Shown here: one piece after another, positions 34,485 to 46,072 of the stretch
How positions within the stretch are numbered: position 1 is the stretch's first letter
Layout: every line of letters begins with the position of its first letter
NCBI GenBank assembly: GCA_023014335.1
Contig: JAECYW010000009.1
Location: forward strand, 1,178,001 to 1,242,000
Direction of reading: 5' to 3'
Length of the DNA: 64,000 nucleotides
Source of the DNA: Galerina marginata
Lineage: Eukaryota > Basidiomycota > Agaricomycetes > Agaricales > Galerinaceae
Position numbers and translations under genes: made by a program
Notes under the pieces: generated by a model
What the model saw: only the letters and a program-made list of their open reading frames with translations
Told to the model about the DNA's origin: nothing
Databases searched by the model: none

Positions 34485-34872
34485 AATTTCAGATTAGCTC
34501 TTCCGACTGCGTTGTTGTTGATCATGATGTATTTGCTTTTTCTTGCAATTTGGAACATGTTTGTGGAGGTTTTGGCAGTCAAGCCTCCTTTGTACTCTAT
34601 CAACCATTGAACCAGTCGATCACCATTCAATATTCACTGCAGTGGAAATTGTGAACCATTCATAGATGACGACTTTGATTCTGCTCTCGTACTGAAACAA
34701 CCGATCATGAAGAAAAGAAATCAATTCATTGAACATTCGCACTCTGCAGTTCGGGTATTTACAATACTTATAATACAACGTTAAGAACTTCATAATAGAC
34801 ATCCGGTTTCATGCATAATTATCCAGTGCTTCTCTATGCTTTCTCCATCTCCAATAATAATCATACCACACC
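34485..34872. other. short intergenic between convergent genes
   Basis: AT-rich 390 bp between the CSN1 stop and the FHA-gene stop, presumably both 3' untranslated regions. No other feature is seen. Confidence 0.5.
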
Positions 34873-37800
34873 CTACCCAGTCTTGGTACGAGTACGCATC
34901 ACCCTCGTAGCCCTCGCCCTGCCCGTGCCAGCAGCAGGCGCCAGCTCCTCGTCCTCCTCATCCTGCTCAGCTTTAATAGCAGCCTTAGCCTTTACCCTGC
35001 CCGTCGTAGCAGCCTTCACCGTCTTGCCAGACCCAGCGGTATTCGCATTCGCATTCGCATTCGCCCCCGCACGTCTGGACACCCGAACCTTGACCACCGC
35101 AACCTCCTCCTGCGCATCGTCGCTGCCGTTCGCGGACCCCGATGCGTTGCCTGGGGTGTTCTCCTTCTCTGCGCTGTCACTGGCACTGGCACCAGCGGCT
35201 GAAGGAGCCGCAGCACCTGTACCTGCACCTGCAGGAGCAGAAGCAGGCGTCTTGGGCCGGCCACGCGGTTTACTCGCGGCTGTGGCTGGGGCCTTGGCTT
35301 TGGTCGTCCCTGGAGCTGGAGTTTTGGTCGTGGCAGCAGCTGTAGCACCCGAGTTGGAACGACCACTTCTTCCTACACGAGTTGCAGCTAACGGGCCTGG
35401 TTCGTCGTCGTCGTCGCCGCCAGCTGGCTCTTGTTTGACTACAGCAGCGGCCGCGGCGGGTTTCTTCCGGCCTCTGACCTGGTTTGGCGGCTGTATCTGA
35501 CTCTTCGTCGTCTTTTTGGACGAGGTAGTGGTAGTTGGTGGGTGGGCCTCGTATGAATCTAGCTCGTCGTCGTCGTCGTCGCCGTTCTCTTCCACTGCTT
35601 CTGGTATAGAAGCGGGCTCGGTCTCCTTAACCTTCTTTGGCCGCCCTCTCTTCGCAGGTGCAGGCGCAACAGGCGGTTCCTCTGCCTCTTCGACGACCGC
35701 AGCAACGGCGCGAGGCTTTCGACCACGTTTCGCATGAGCCGGCTGGACCTTTTCAACTTCTTCCTCCTCTTCTATTGGTTCAGGCTCAGGCTCAGGATCA
35801 GGCTCAGCAGCTTTTCTCCCGTTCTTCTTGGGTGCAGGCGCTTGTGGTTCTTCTGGTTCGGCGGTGCCTTTGCGTGTTCTTCTCGCAGCACCAGACCGCG
35901 TTGCAGCTGGTTGTTCGTTTTCCGCCTCTGGTTCGACTTCCGGATGGGGCTGAGGGGTCCTAGAGCGTTGTCTCCTCGATCCTGAGCCAGACGGTTCTGG
36001 TGCTAAACCCCTAGCAGCAGGAACGGTTGGAGCGGGCGATTTGGCAGATCTTGACCTCGGTTTGGACGTGGATGGAGGCTTGATGCTCGAATTGGGTTTG
36101 GTTGAAGATTTGGGTTTGGTCTGGGTTGCCTGAACAGGGCCATGTCAGTACAGGTTGGAAAACGAAGACAGAAATAACATTAGGAATGCCAAAACAACAA
36201 CGCTGGCATATAAATAAAAGTATATATGAAGGTATCAAAACAAGGAGACTACCCACCTCTTCAACCTCTTTGTCTTCAACTTGAGTAGGTTCTTCCTCGT
36301 CCTTGGGAGCTCTGAGCATTCTTGGTCGACCTCTTCCTCGCCCCCTCGTCTTCGCTTCTGTCTGTTCCTCGTCCTGGTCATCGTCGGCGGTGTCGATAAC
36401 GATAACAGGCGGAGGCAACAGTACAGCATGCAGTTTGTCCTCGACGGCGGAAGGTTTTTCAATCATCTTCGCCGCCAAGGAGTGCCGGGCACCAGGCCTA
36501 AGGAGGCTGAAGGCTTCGGGTTCTTGAGTATCATCTTCATCCGAGGAAGGTTGTGCTGGTTTAGAGGGAGACGAAGATCTTGTCTGGGATACAACCTTAG
36601 GCGTCGACTTCGAAGTGCTAGGTGTACCAACAGCCCTCTTGCCGGCTGCGGGAGTGACACGGGTAAAGTCGAGCTTCTTGATAGTTCCTCCAACAGATTT
36701 GTAGTCCACTCCAAAACCAGAGTCGACCTCTTCAATCATAGCTGACTTCGGCGTCGCAGGAGGTAGGACACTGCGGCGCCGCTTCATGCTTTCGACAGTC
36801 TCGCGCATGCGCTCCAGCAAGCCGTGGGCATCGAGAGACTCTTCGTCGTCATCGACCCTCTTTGCAGGCTCTCTTGATGTTGCCCTTCCGTTGACATTAG
36901 AGTCCGAGAATGGAGAGTCACCTTCTTCGCCTTCGGCCTCTGCGATAGAGTAACCCAGCGACCTTCCTTTAGTGGGCGAAGCCTGTGCGGGTCGTTTGGG
37001 AGTCATGCCGACGCCCATTGAACCTGAACCCAGCTTTGCGGGCGAAGCCATAACCGATGGCCTCGCTGACCCTTGGCCGACCCCAAGTCCAGGATTGGGT
37101 TCAGCAGGCGATGGTTGGACTTTAGCTGGGCTCATCCCAGGAGCACCGTCCTTCCAGAAGGGGTTCTCCCTAATTTCGCGCGCGGCACTGCGGCGACGCT
37201 CTTGGATGGCGCGGCGTTCTACCTCTGTGACTGGAGGTTTAGTTGCACTCGTTCCTGGACCAGGCAAGAATCGTGCTCCTCCAGGTGTGGTTGGAAGGTC
37301 CACAGAGCGCAAAGAAGGAGCAACAGGAGCTGAAGGAGCCGCAGATGTTTGAACGAGAGGAGGTACCACAAGGTCCCGAACTCGCCATGGCTGCTGTACG
37401 ATTACGCGCCGGGCTTCACCGCCGCCGAGTGAGTACCTGCCTGGGCCAGTTGCAGGGCCGGTAGTCGAGGTCGTGGACGTTTCTGCATTGTTAGTGGCAC
37501 TAGAAGGGAAGATATCCCTCTTTGGTTGTTGAGCTGGTTGTCGAGCCTGTGGTTGTGGAGTCATGAAGGATCCTAAGACCCTTCGTGCTGGGGTTCGTTG
37601 AGGCATGGTGGGCAAAGGAGTTGGCGCGTCTTCCTCGTCTTCCTCCTGATCGTCCTTGTCACCATTACCATCGTGCTCTTCGTCTTCTTCTTCCCCATCC
37701 TGTTACAAATCATAGGTCAGACTTGAAAAATTATACCAGTCATAAAGTCGACGCACTTCTTTTTTACCACCGAAAGGCCAAGGAATGATGCGCTCAAGGC

Positions 37801-39275
37801 TCTTCCTCCAAAGTGGCTTCTGGTCAGATTTGTTGTCGTGGTCCTCGTCTTCTTCGTCAGTATATTCCTCTTCGTCGTCGCTTGCGCTTCGCATTTCCAC
37901 GTCTTCATCATCGTACTCCTCGTTGTTTTCGTCATACATTTTTTCTGCCTCGTCACCATCGACAGCGCCGACAACAGCGCCTAACACCTCCATCTCCTCC
38001 TCCTTTTCCTCCTCCTCCTCTCGTTCCTTCTCGGCTTTCCAAACAGCGCGTTGCGCACTGCGGATAAGCACTGCACGGTGCAACGCCGTGCCACCCATAG
38101 ATTTACGCCGGGGTGGCGTCCGTGGGGGCTGAAGTTGAGCTTGTGCACGCTGTGGCTGTGGTTGCATCACAGCTGGTCGTCCTGACTGCTGCATTGGCGT
38201 AGGGGTTCCAGGCACTCCGGATGATTGCTGGGGCCCAGGACGGGCGGGTGAACCTGCCGAGTAAACAGACGGCGATGGTAAGATAAGATGTAGGGGAACG
38301 TCCTCCAAAATAACGAGATCGCGTTCTTCCTCCACTACACGTGGATGGTTCGTGTGCACAAGCACTATAGATTCCCCAGAGTCTTCTCGTCCACGTCCTT
38401 CACTTTCGTTGTGTTCATCTTCCATGTCCACTTCGTCATCGCTGTCCGATTCATCTGCAGCAATTCCAAATTTTAGAGGCGAAACTGCTCGCGGCTTGGA
38501 TGGGCTTTGGCTTCTGCTCCTTGCGGTTGTATCACTACTCGAGCCGCCGCTAAAAATACTAGCTTTAATCGGGCTTTGCAAGGTCTTCAGGTTTTCGCGC
38601 GGGTCGTGAGATGGCCGCGGAGAAAATACTTGGGCAGACTGGATCATCGACAAACGAAGCGTGCGGTTTCTCTGAGCTATAACCGACGTGAATAAACTGT
38701 ACGAGAGAGTAACAAGGCAGAGACTTACCAACTGGCGTAGCTAGTAGGATTTTGCGCACTTCTTTTGGCGGGTAAGTAAATCGGAATCGTTTGCCGTGAA
38801 TTTCAAATTCGCAGTTGTTGGTCAGCGGGATAATGGATTGTTGTTGCTCATTTGATCCACTATTGGACGGCGACGAAGATGAAGTGTGGGGATACACCCA
38901 GTACCCGTCTACCAGAGCGCCTGCTTTCCCTTGAACTACAAGGAATGCCTAGGCGATTCGAGCCTGAAATTAGAAAGCTGAACAAGGCTTAGAGTTCTTA
39001 CAACGCACCTTGCCATCCTCGTTAACGACTCTGCAGTGGACGGGGTCGACGGCGTGGTAATACAACCTCACATCACATGTCGGAGCACGTCCAAACGTAA
39101 GGTTGGCAGAATCGATTCCGAATGAGGTCACAACCTGAGGCTGTTCAGGACTTGGGGTGGTATCTTTGGATGCGCTATTTGAAGCAGGTCCAGAGGTGGG
39201 TCCTGAAGAAGTGCGCCTCTTAAGTAGGCTGAGGGTGCCATACCGTCCAACCTGGCTAAAACCGGATGTGTCCAT
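34873..39275 (-). CDS. FHA-domain protein with multiple AT-hooks
   Basis: Likely nuclear, phosphothreonine-reading, DNA-associated protein. The N-terminal exons form an FHA domain: RYGTLSLLKRR, LTFGRAPTCDVRLYYHAVDP, VHCRVVNEDGK, AFLVVQGKAGALVDGYWVYP and PLTNNCEFEIHGKRFRF. Then comes a long disordered region with acidic stretches (DESDSDDEVDMEDE), SPxR/SPxK motifs that could be kinase sites, and a segment MPQRTPARRVLGSFMTPQPQ. The C-terminal third has at least five AT-hook-like cores: RGRGRGRPRM, KRGRKPRA, KRGRPKK, RGRKKPAA and KPRGRPKT. Introns are visible near 39010-38950, 38720-38670, 37740-37700 and 36245-36130. I treat all this as one gene because the frames join across these introns. The split into two genes near 37.65 kb is the main alternative. 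Confidence 0.78.
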
Positions 39276-39570
39276 TGCTTTCTGGTTCGTAATAGGTATC
39301 TAGCAGTAGCCTAGGGGCTGTATAATAAGTAAAAGCCTGATTTGTTCAAATGTTGATATTTTCAAAGCCGCAATGCTTTAGTTCGTGCTGTTCGTCGATT
39401 TTCGAGAGTTCGAGCCCGTTATTGATGGTCTTGATCGACAGTTTTGCAGCTATCGAGGCGTAATCTGTTCCCGACACTGATATCGAGGATATGTAAGATC
39501 AAGCGGTACTGATGCCAGGCAAAAGGAAGGAGGTTGGTTGAAGAAGTCAAGTTCAACAATCAAAAATCAG

Positions 39571-39596
39571 ACGCGTCTGGTTGTTCCGTCACGTGG
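39571..39596 (+). promoter_or_regulatory. ACGCGTCTGG + CACGTGG element upstream of an F-box gene
   Basis: GACGCGTCTGG followed by CACGTGG lies about 160-190 bp before the F-box start at 39757. The combination resembles the blocks near 15121, 20488 and 22719. ACGCGT is the MluI cell-cycle-box core; whether it is used here is unknown. Confidence 0.35.
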
Positions 39597-39756
39597 TCGT
39601 GATGCTTGCCTTTATTTGGCTCAACGAACAGGTCATGCGGGCTCCGCCACCATGACCATCAATGACCCTGAGCGCTGCAGCAGTGCAGTGAGCGCCCACG
39701 GCTCTGAGCTCCTCTGCCCACTCTAGCGACTCTAGCGACTGTGCCAGTACTTGTAG

Positions 39757-41427
39757 ATGCCTATTATCGACCTTCCTACTGAGATCCTTCTCGAGATTGG
39801 ATCCCACCTCGGTTTCGAAGACCTATCTCGCACCCATCTCTCCATGACTTGCAAGCGTTTCTATCGTGTCTTCATCCCTGCGATCCTTCAAGAACAGGTC
39901 GAACACATTGGTAAACTTATAGCGGAATCTCAGGTTATTATTCATAAGAATTTCGGGGCACAAAAGCCGGTCCGTGTTACCCAGAGGGAATTCATTAGGG
40001 TACGACCGCCCTTTCATATATCCTACAGCAAAATCGTAATACACATTCCCAACACACGAAAGGACCTTTGGTGCGTGAAAAGTTTGATAGCACGCGCATT
40101 TTATCTCCACGATGTTGTTCTGCAACCCTCACAGACATGCAGCCTTCGACAGTTGGTTCTCATTCTTATCGCCTGTGCTGTCCGGCGGGACATACGCCTT
40201 ACAGTTTCAGGAACAATTACTGGAAGTGAAAGTGAGCCCCCTTTCACCATCCAATTAGAGAGTGCTGGCTCTCTAGTTGTTGCCGAAGAAAAGAAGGCCG
40301 TAGCTCCAGCGAAGACGGTAGCTCCACCAAAGACGGTAACTCCAGCTTCCAGGAAAAGAAAGCGTTACCCCCCGTCGTTGCAAAAGGTTTCCCGTCTACT
40401 TTCAAAACTCGCTTCCAAAAGACGCGAAGAGCGACCTCCATTGACAATCACCAGAACTGTGACGCCCCCACCGCTTTCCTCAGAGGCTAAAGCTGAGCCC
40501 ATCGCAGTAAAACCCCAATTTGTTGTTGTCGTTCCATCTCAACTTCATTTATCCTCCCTCACAATCGACGGCGGCACGCTGTTCCTGCCACCTCTATACC
40601 CCTTCACACTCAATATCTTAAATTGCGGCTCAATTAGGAATCTCTCTCTATCTCACATACGCCTCACTTCGCTTAAATGGTCCGAGATCCTTCCCTCAAT
40701 CACCATGCTGACCCTAACGAAACTCTCCGTATGCAAATCATCAATCGCCTTCCCCGACCTTTTAACCTTTTTTGAGCGACACCCCTCACTGGAAACCCTG
40801 GATTTAACGGGCTATGATGTCGTCGGGGATGTGACGCTGCCGCCGACAGACTTTCTGCCCAACCTCAATTTACTCATCGCACGTTCGGAATATATAATCC
40901 CGTTTCTGGAGCACAAGAAACTCGGACATTTCTTAGCCCTACAACACCTCTATCTACAGACTCCTCCGGACGTTAGCTTTACCGTGTCATATCCATACCC
41001 AAAGCACCCGAACCACTCAGTTTACGACCTACTTTGTCGTGGGCACTTTACCGATCTATGCCTCACCCTTGAACACTTCGCCATGAGCGGCTTACTTGAA
41101 TGGCTATTACCCGGTGCGGATGCCGAAGAAGTGCCTCAAATACGCCAGCTTTTCTGCCTCCGAAAGCTGGTCATAGCGAAGGGGCACCTGTGGGTGACCA
41201 CGAGCCAAATAATGCCAAAATTGTTCCAATGGGTTTGCATCATTTTGAACGATACATATTTCCTCATAAAGAAGCGACCAGGCGACTTGGATTCCCCCCT
41301 TTCAGAGGATCACCAAATTGTTGAACGATTTATTTGGCTTACGTGCCCACACCTGGAAATCATACAGTTGGGCATCGACGAGCCTGGACGGTCTCCAATT
41401 TGGCTAACTAGAATAAGCTACGAGTGA
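39757..41427 (+). CDS. F-box protein, single exon
   Basis: Intronless 556-residue frame. The N-terminus MPIIDLPTEILLEIGSHLGF, then LSRTHLSMTCKRFYRVFIPA, is a clear F-box (about residues 3-45). A central low-complexity segment contains near-repeats (VAPAKTVAPPKTVTPA) and basic runs, then leucine-rich strands (LHLSSLTIDGGTLFLPPLYP; SLSHIRLTSLKWSEILPSIT; LETLDLTGYDVVGDVTLPPT). It probably serves as an SCF adaptor binding Skp1 through the F-box. The substrate is unknown. Unlike its neighbours it has no introns. It does not share the LPPELF start of the genes just downstream. Confidence 0.8.
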   Translation: MPIIDLPTEILLEIGSHLGFEDLSRTHLSMTCKRFYRVFIPAILQEQVEHIGKLIAESQVIIHKNFGAQKPVRVTQREFIRVRPPFHISYSKIVIHIPNTRKDLWCVKSLIARAFYLHDVVLQPSQTCSLRQLVLILIACAVRRDIRLTVSGTITGSESEPPFTIQLESAGSLVVAEEKKAVAPAKTVAPPKTVTPASRKRKRYPPSLQKVSRLLSKLASKRREERPPLTITRTVTPPPLSSEAKAEPIAVKPQFVVVVPSQLHLSSLTIDGGTLFLPPLYPFTLNILNCGSIRNLSLSHIRLTSLKWSEILPSITMLTLTKLSVCKSSIAFPDLLTFFERHPSLETLDLTGYDVVGDVTLPPTDFLPNLNLLIARSEYIIPFLEHKKLGHFLALQHLYLQTPPDVSFTVSYPYPKHPNHSVYDLLCRGHFTDLCLTLEHFAMSGLLEWLLPGADAEEVPQIRQLFCLRKLVIAKGHLWVTTSQIMPKLFQWVCIILNDTYFLIKKRPGDLDSPLSEDHQIVERFIWLTCPHLEIIQLGIDEPGRSPIWLTRISYE

Positions 41428-41654
41428 CTCCAAGACGTGCTCTCTGAACGTATATAAATAACGTTCCGAGAATGTTATTTAATCTCTTCCCTAGGTTATA
41501 TCAATTTCATGGGTATCTACGATGATAATGGACAGGCTTGTAGTGATTTTCGAGGAAAATGAATTGGAAGAGGTTTAGCCTGCCGGTGGCAGTGCCAGCT
41601 TTATTTTTAGTACTTTCACGTTCGTGCAGAACGTTGATCATTACTACTACCCCA

Positions 41655-43300
41655 ATGTCCTTGGAAGCCGTCCCTCCTGAACTATTTGCTGTTTTCGCAT
41701 CTCATCTTCCACTCCACGCCACTCCACCAACCCTACTTTCCCTAGCGCTAGTAAATCGACGGCTCTCGGGAATTGCCTTGCGTCTCATTCACTCATGCAT
41801 CATCCTCAAGTACGAAGGCGACGCCGCGAGGATGATACAGAGACTACTAGAGGACTCTTCTCTTGGAAGGACAGTTCAAGAGCTGCACATCATGTACGAG
41901 CCCCAACCAAGCGATGCCAATGACCCGGTGGCCCGACTACAGGATGTAATTGACCTTGGTTTATTGCCTAACATGCACACCCTGGGCATCAAACTCGTTC
42001 GGTGGTCGATGGGCAAGTTAGGAAAATACGGCAAATTGAACCCTGGATTTTTCAGGAACCTGCGACTTAAATGCCCTCGATTAAAGGGTTTACTATTGGA
42101 GAACAATGGCGACACCAGCGTCGATCGTTGGCTAGATGAAACTGGGTTATTTGACATTGATGTAAGCTGGCTTCTCTTGCAAGTATTCTACAATTGACGG
42201 TTGCATAGGACTTGTCATGCCTCAGTCTAAGCATGGTGTCTGTGCAGGAATTCGGAAAGCTTGAAAACAGATTAGGCTCTCTCTCCAGCACTCTGCATAC
42301 ATTAGCGATCTCAAAGCAATCTAATGCAATATCCGCTTCCCGCATTTTCTCTCTTAATTTCCCCGTTTTAAGGTCCCTCAGCCTCTCCGAATATACCGTA
42401 GATGACACTGCTGAAGCTATGAAATTTTGGAACCGCCATCCGTCACTTGAATTCATAAAGTGTACAGTCAGGGGGCTCAGGGGACAGAGCTTTTTCGATA
42501 ACACATATTCTCCTCAGTTCTTACCTAGCCTCCGGCATCTTAAGGTCTGTCGCCTTATTCGCCTCATGGTTCACATTCACACTGAAGTCTACAGGGGCGA
42601 TTTTCCGAAGTGCTGACTCTTGCTAGAATTCTTCACCGCTTGGTCAGCCTCGAAATATACTACACCTACAATGCCCAAGTTCCATACCTTCTCCAGTCCG
42701 TCCTGCCAGGTGGATTACCTAAGCTTAGAAGTCTCTTCATTTATCAACAGCCTTCGATAGGAGACTTCTACATGGAAGGCATCTTGTACGAAACAAGGGA
42801 ATGGAAAGCCAACGGATTTGCAAAGAATTTAAAGGTTCAAAACATGTCCATGTCTGATGGTTATATGCCCTCCATCGCTCGAGGGGCGCCAAATTTGGAG
42901 GAACTTGGACTGCAGGGTTCATTGAAAGATTTCACGTCGTTGTCATCGTTTGTAAGAGATATTCATTGGTTAATTATGTCCAATACCTCTAATGAGCCTA
43001 CTCTCGCACTTATTCATCTAGGAGATAATCGGGTCTTCGTTGGGGCCATTGAACCGCCTGCAGCGAGTATATTTCTCCTCACCTACGCTCCAGGATGATA
43101 CTTTCCTGCTCGGCAGTCGCATTCTAGCAGAAAAGTGCAAGTGGCTGAAAACGGTGACTAATATAGGTCGTTGGACCTGGCCATGTCCGACTGCAAGGAT
43201 TCGACGGAGGGATACTGGGGAGGTGGAAGATGTAATACTGAGCAAAGGTTTTGGTATGGAAGTTGCACATGGGGATCTGGCTTGTCCTGGATTGAGGTGA
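41655..43300 (+). CDS. F-box-like LPPELF-family protein C
   Basis: It starts MSLEAVPPELFAVFASHLPL, then HATPPTLLSLALVNRRLSGI, EDSSLGRTVQELHIMYEP and LLPNMHTLGIKLV. After an intron near 42160-42210, later exons give LHTLAISKQSNAISASRIFS, VPYLLQSVLPGGLPKLRSL and MPSIARGAPNLEELGLQGS. The last exon ends DVILSKGFGMEVAHGDLACP. The same block order, and the terminal 'DEVxxxKGYGxxIGSEDDPFP'-type end, links it to genes A and B on the other side of the window. It looks intact. An in-frame ATG at 41559 is less likely as the start, because the paralog at 43.5 kb also begins just before the PPELF block. Confidence 0.75.
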
Positions 43301-43539
43301 GTTTAGTGAAGTCGCCGAGTTATCCAGGCTCGAATATACTGGTGTAATTGGAATTCCATTTTCTGACATCAGTGGTGGGTATCTGGCACCAATCTGCCAA
43401 AAGTATCAGTGTAAAGAAGTTTATGTAAATAATCAGAATCTTTTCTTTATATACTGGTTCCTTGCTGGTTCGACCAGATGCAGTATGTGTGGCGGTGCAA
43501 ATATTTCCGTCGATCCATGTTCTGAATTGTTCAGTGACT

Positions 43540-45215
43540 ATGACCAGCTCCGGATCCACGACTCTGGAGGATCTTCCTCCTGAACTTTTTGGAGTTTTCG
43601 CGTCTCATCTTCCTCTTCATGCCACTCCACCGGCCCTCCTATCCTTAGCCCTTGTAAACCAGCGGATCTCCACGATCGTTTTACCTCTCATCCATTCATG
43701 TATTGTCCTCAGATACAAAACCGATGCCGCGAAAATGATACAGAAAATATTAGAGGATCCCACCTTTGGACTGGCCGTCAGAGAGCTGCACATGATGACC
43801 GACAGCTCTCCTGGGACTCGCAATGGCCGGCAGTTTCCATTTGATATCTTAGGTGGCCTGCAAGACGCAATCGACCTGGGCTTATTGCCCCACCTTCTCA
43901 CTCTGGGCCTTGAATTGCTCGGTGAAGGCAAGCTACGAAACGGATTCTTTAAGAATATACGCAGTAAATGCCCCCAACTGAAGGGATTCTTGTTGGATAA
44001 CGTGGGCGACACCTGGGGAGATCGTTGGCTAGATGATACTGGGTTGGAAGAAATTAGGGTGGGTTCACTTCTTCGGTAACCATCTTGAAACTGATTGCTA
44101 AGTAGGACCTAACAAGTCTTGAATTGATTTTTCCGATCGAGTGCGTGGAAGAAGAAGGGAAGCTCGATAAAGTGCAAAAATATTTAGGCACTTTGACCGG
44201 CACCCTTCATACTTTGTCACTGTCAAAAGATTTCGACGTGATACATGCTGCCCACTTTTTCAATCTCGAATTCCCTCACTTAAGGTCTCTGAGGCTATGC
44301 GATTTCTACGTCGAAGATACAACGGTGGCCATGAACTTCTGGAACCGTCATCCTTCTCTTGAATTCATAGAGTGTACGATCGGAGGCGAAAATTTCTTTG
44401 ACAAAGCATTCACGCTCAACTTCTTGCCTAACCTTCGGCACCTCAAGGTGTGGCTCTCCTCCATCTCACGGGCTGCACTCACGTATGCTTATGCAGGCAG
44501 AGTTTTGCGATGTGCTGACCCTCGCACCTATGCTTCATCGCTTGGTCAGCCTCGAAATATACTGCAATTACAATGCCCAACTCCCATATCTTCTTCAATC
44601 TGTTCTGCCAGGAGGTCTACCCGACCTCAAAAGTCTTTATTTTGACCAACTTCCATCATCTGAGGCAAATGCAGATCTTACTGAGAACGCGGAAGGACTC
44701 TGGTACGAGACAGAAGAATGGAAGTCCGGTAAATTCGAAACCCATAAGAAGATGGAGGATATGTCTATTTTTGATGGTTACATGCCCTCGATTGTTCGAG
44801 GAGCACCTAACCTGGAGGAACTTGCAATACACGGTCTATTGAACACGTTCTCATCCTTGTCATCCTTTGTAAGTTGACCCAACGTTGACCATATATATTC
44901 TCCTTTTGTTTACTAAATGCGTCGTTTCTGTATATCCAGGAGTTCATCGGGTCTTCTCTGAAGCCTCTAAGTCGTCTTCAGAGAGTATATTTCTCAGCAC
45001 CAGCGGTCGAAGACGACATCTTTCTGAGCGGTAGTCACATCCTGGCGGAGAAATGCAAAAACTTAGAGCTTGTGACCAACAATACCGCCTCTTTTTGGCC
45101 ATATCGGAATGCAAGGATAAGCAGGAGCAGTACAGGGGACGTAGAAGATGTAACCATGGGAAGAGGTTTCGGTACACAGATCGGGAAAGAGAATCAGCCC
45201 TTTCCATGTCCTTAG
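43540..45215 (+). CDS. F-box-like LPPELF-family protein D
   Basis: Tandem paralog of the preceding gene. It starts MTSSGSTTLEDLPPELFGVF, then HLPLHATPPALLSLALVNQR, GLAVRELHMMTDSSP and LLPHLLTLGLELLGEGKL. Following exons read FFNLEFPHLRSLRLCDFY-like and VDTTVAMNFWNRHPSLEFIE-like stretches, then LPYLLQSVLPGGLPDLKSLY and MPSIVRGAPNLEELAIHG. The last exon ends DVTMGRGFGTQIGKENQPFP and CP before the stop at 45215. Introns have GT-AG ends near 44060-44105, 44450-44495 and 44875-44940. It appears intact. Confidence 0.75.
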
Positions 45216-45647
45216 TTCGGTGCGCAACGACGCCTTGCTTTACACCAACTCCATCCCGGTTCTTTTTTGACTTTCTCTATTATTTTTTAAAGAAACATGG
45301 CCACACCTTTACCCCACCATATCCAGATTGTAATGCCCAACTCTCTGAAGTTTCCCGAGGGCATAAGAGGGCGCCGTAGTCTTATGTAAATTTCCTGGAT
45401 GAAGATACTTTTCCAAGTTGTATCCTTGCTTTAGAAAACTGCTTCCAATTTATGCAACTAAACACCCATGTATCACGCTTAAAACTAGACCGTTTGTTGC
45501 TGTCAAGCCACCTGTAAAAGGGTGCCAGTTTTGTAGATTAGATTAGATTCGGTAAGCAATTACACCGCGACGCGTACACAAGTCCAAATAATATAGTTTA
45601 CTTTCCAACAACCATCCCTACGATCACAACCCACACAAGATAAAGCC
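45216..45647. other. intergenic, APC11 promoter
   Basis: 430 bp without a gene. A GATTAGATTAGATTCGG repeat-like stretch sits near 45538-45554. No other signal is seen. Confidence 0.45.
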
Positions 45648-46072
45648 ATGAAAGTTATCGTTAAGCAATGGAACGCAGTTGCGCAATGGCGCTGGGACAC
45701 AGGCCACGCGGAGCAAGACGACGACGGCGAAGGCGATGTTTGTGGTATCTGCCGCGTACCTTACGAAGGCTGCTGTCCGTCTTGCAAGATGCCTGGGGAA
45801 GACTGCCCTCTGAGTACGTAAATTCATCCCCGTCCAGTCCTCTGAGTCTGATTCTTTTCTTCTTCAGTCTGGGGACAGTGCACGCACGTCTTTCATATGC
45901 ACTGCTTGCTTAAGTGGATCGGGACTTCTGCATCGAAACAGCAGTGTCCTATGGACCGCAAAGCATGGGGTACGTTACGGTCATCGTCTTCCGGGTACAT
46001 ACTTGCGTATTTACACTTTTCTTTGGTTTAGTGACCGCGGAACGCAAAGTCGGAGCGGCGGACTCAACATGA
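45648..46072 (+). CDS. APC11: anaphase-promoting complex subunit 11 (RING-H2)
   Basis: Catalytic RING subunit of the APC/C that recruits the E2 with the Apc2 cullin. Three exons (45648-45813, 45868-45969, 46032-46072) encode 102 residues: MKVIVKQWNAVAQWRWDTGH, CGICRVPYEGCCPSCKMPGE, DCPLIWGQCTHVFHMHCLLK, WIGTSASKQQCPMDRKAW, then VTAERKVGAADST. The order of Cys and His ligands matches APC11. However, the last ligand position, usually CPMCR, is CPMDR here, so Asp replaces Cys. The codon (GAC) lies well inside exon 2, so this is not a splice artefact. Length fits the family. Confidence 0.92.

Noticed and set aside
35040..35075. CATTCG hexamer repeat as a regulatory microsatellite
   Set aside because: It lies inside coding sequence and simply encodes an Ala-Asn repeat of the FHA protein tail.
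34811..35500. 229-codon plus-strand Ala/Val-rich frame that looks like membrane segments
   Set aside because: It is the complement of the low-complexity AT-hook tail of the FHA protein; its hydrophobicity comes from the repeats.
36281..38132. Plus-strand Ser- and Arg-rich frames
   Set aside because: Shadows of the acidic and Ser/Pro-rich middle of the FHA gene on the minus strand.
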